From Chitinophagaceae bacterium (lineage in GTDB: Bacteria; Bacteroidota; Bacteroidia; Chitinophagales; Chitinophagaceae): a stretch of 64,000 bases of DNA. How positions within the stretch are numbered: position 1 is the stretch's first letter; every line of letters begins with the position of its first letter. The position numbers and the translations under genes were made by a program. Shown piece after piece: positions 63,436-64,000 of the stretch. The DNA lies in contig JAEUVD010000018.1 of NCBI GenBank assembly GCA_016787065.1, positions 62,001-126,000 on the forward strand. The letters are read 5' to 3'. The notes below the pieces were generated by a model that saw only the letters and a program-made list of their open reading frames with translations, was not told where the DNA came from and did no database searches.

Positions 63436-64000
63436 CTAACGTTTCCCCAATCCATAGAGTAGATAAAGGTTAAAATCTACTTGTGTATTTCGATCGCCCC
63501 TACCATAACCGGCCAAATAAGGTGGTGGAAATTTTTGCACCGAATTTGGATTGACCAAACTTTTCATGCGCATATTCCAACCTAAAAAGATATTCTTCTT
63601 TACCTCCAAACGAAAACCTCCGGTTAGTTCAATCCAATGCGCCATGAAATTCTGAGAACCTATCGAACTGGAAGCCGGCCCCCAAAGGGGATCATAAATA
63701 GTTATACTTGCCGGATTCCGATGCACACGGGAAAGTGCATAACGTAAGCCAATAAATGCATTGTCTTTATCGCCTAAAAAATCGGGCGTAAAAAAAGGAT
63801 GATCTACACCCAATCGAAGAAAGGTATTATTACTCGAATAATTCAAGTAATCATTGTTGGTTTTCGCCGTACCAAATCCTAATTCTGTAACTAGGTTTAT
63901 CGATTTCGAATAATTGACATCGAGTTGCATTTCGTACGATGAATTACCTTGTTGAAACAATCCGGTAATAGGTTTGAAGAGATCGATACCTACTCGGTAA
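63436..64000 (-). CDS. Outer-membrane protein of DUF6048 type (5' end outside window)
   Basis: The frame is open to the window edge, so the start is outside; about 188 residues are visible. Barrel-like strands (YRVGIDLFKPITGLF, MQLDVNYSKSINLVTELGFG, FLRLGVDHPFF, FIGLRYALSRVH, WIELTGGFRLEVKKNIFLGWNMRMKSLV, VDFNLYLLYGLGKR) match the DUF6048 pattern. Probably an outer-membrane barrel of unknown role. The 37-base gap to the DUF255 ATG would contain that gene's promoter. Confidence 0.75.
   Translation of the reverse strand, partial: YRVGIDLFKPITGLFQQGNSSYEMQLDVNYSKSINLVTELGFGTAKTNNDYLNYSSNNTFLRLGVDHPFFTPDFLGDKDNAFIGLRYALSRVHRNPASITIYDPLWGPASSSIGSQNFMAHWIELTGGFRLEVKKNIFLGWNMRMKSLVNPNSVQKFPPPYLAGYGRGDRNTQVDFNLYLLYGLGKR

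Noticed and set aside
1..64000. tRNA, rRNA, CRISPR array, transposase or phage genes
   Set aside because: Nothing with the required structure or motifs was seen in either strand; intergenic gaps are all below 300 bases.

Overview
The window is a contiguous chromosomal piece of a Bacteroidota bacterium. It is AT-rich and densely packed. It carries the core type IX secretion/gliding operon gldK-gldL-gldM-gldN and a PorP/SprF-type protein next to a type B (CHU_C) surface protein. It also has an M36 peptidase with a type A C-terminal sorting domain and several Bacteroidota families (DUF5777, BtrH-like, LytTR regulators with propeller or TPR kinases). Many genes are preceded by the Bacteroidota -7 box TAnnTTTG, and Shine-Dalgarno sequences are mostly absent. 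The order or family cannot be fixed from the sequence alone; a Chitinophagales/Sphingobacteriales/Flavobacteriales-like lineage fits. I saw no rRNA, tRNA, CRISPR, insertion sequence, prophage or plasmid feature. Both ends cut through genes.

Layout. 1-5.6 kb: two signalling sets, a propeller-type LytS-like kinase with its LytTR regulator, and a TPR-containing HisKA kinase convergent with a second LytTR regulator. 5.7-13.1 kb: an unlisted 55-residue ORF overlapping by ATGA the start of a 2417-residue secreted kelch/Ig-like protein that ends in dockerin-like EF-hands. 13.2-15.7 kb: a B12 radical SAM gene, a zeta-toxin-like kinase and a small partner, all overlapping. 15.8-23.2 kb: BBE-type oxidoreductase, M2 dipeptidase and RbfA, then an MsbA-like exporter and a GT39-like membrane protein. 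23.3-34.1 kb: housekeeping and envelope genes (aroC, thioredoxin-like, rhomboid, BtrH-like, SRPBCC, prc, queG, rocD, small lipoprotein, peroxiredoxin, DinB-like). 34.2-43.3 kb: M36 peptidase, tsaD, lipoprotein plus barrel pair, a four-gene cytochrome-like/OB-fold/YceI/DUF5777 operon and a LURP-one-like protein. 43.4-55.8 kb: pntA1-pntA2-pntB, TonB, DUF1572-PorP/SprF-giant type B adhesin, Nfu, RpoN and EamA. 55.9-64 kb: a Cys-rich secreted peptide, gldNMLK, a DUF255 thioredoxin-domain protein and a partial DUF6048-like protein.

How it fits together. GldKLM form the trans-envelope motor and ring of type IX secretion. Within the same 64 kb lie a type A substrate (M36 peptidase) and a type B substrate with its own SprF-like partner. 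TonB, the barrels and lipoproteins, Prc and the MsbA-like exporter add to an envelope-heavy gene set. The most unusual signals are as follows. Several genes have the -7 box exactly four bases before the start codon, which predicts leaderless mRNAs. The giant Ig-like protein has a recurring domain inserted inside its Ig units. The zeta-like toxin has its small partner downstream. A 55-residue ORF is coupled to the giant gene, and a Cys-pair peptide lies beside the gld operon.
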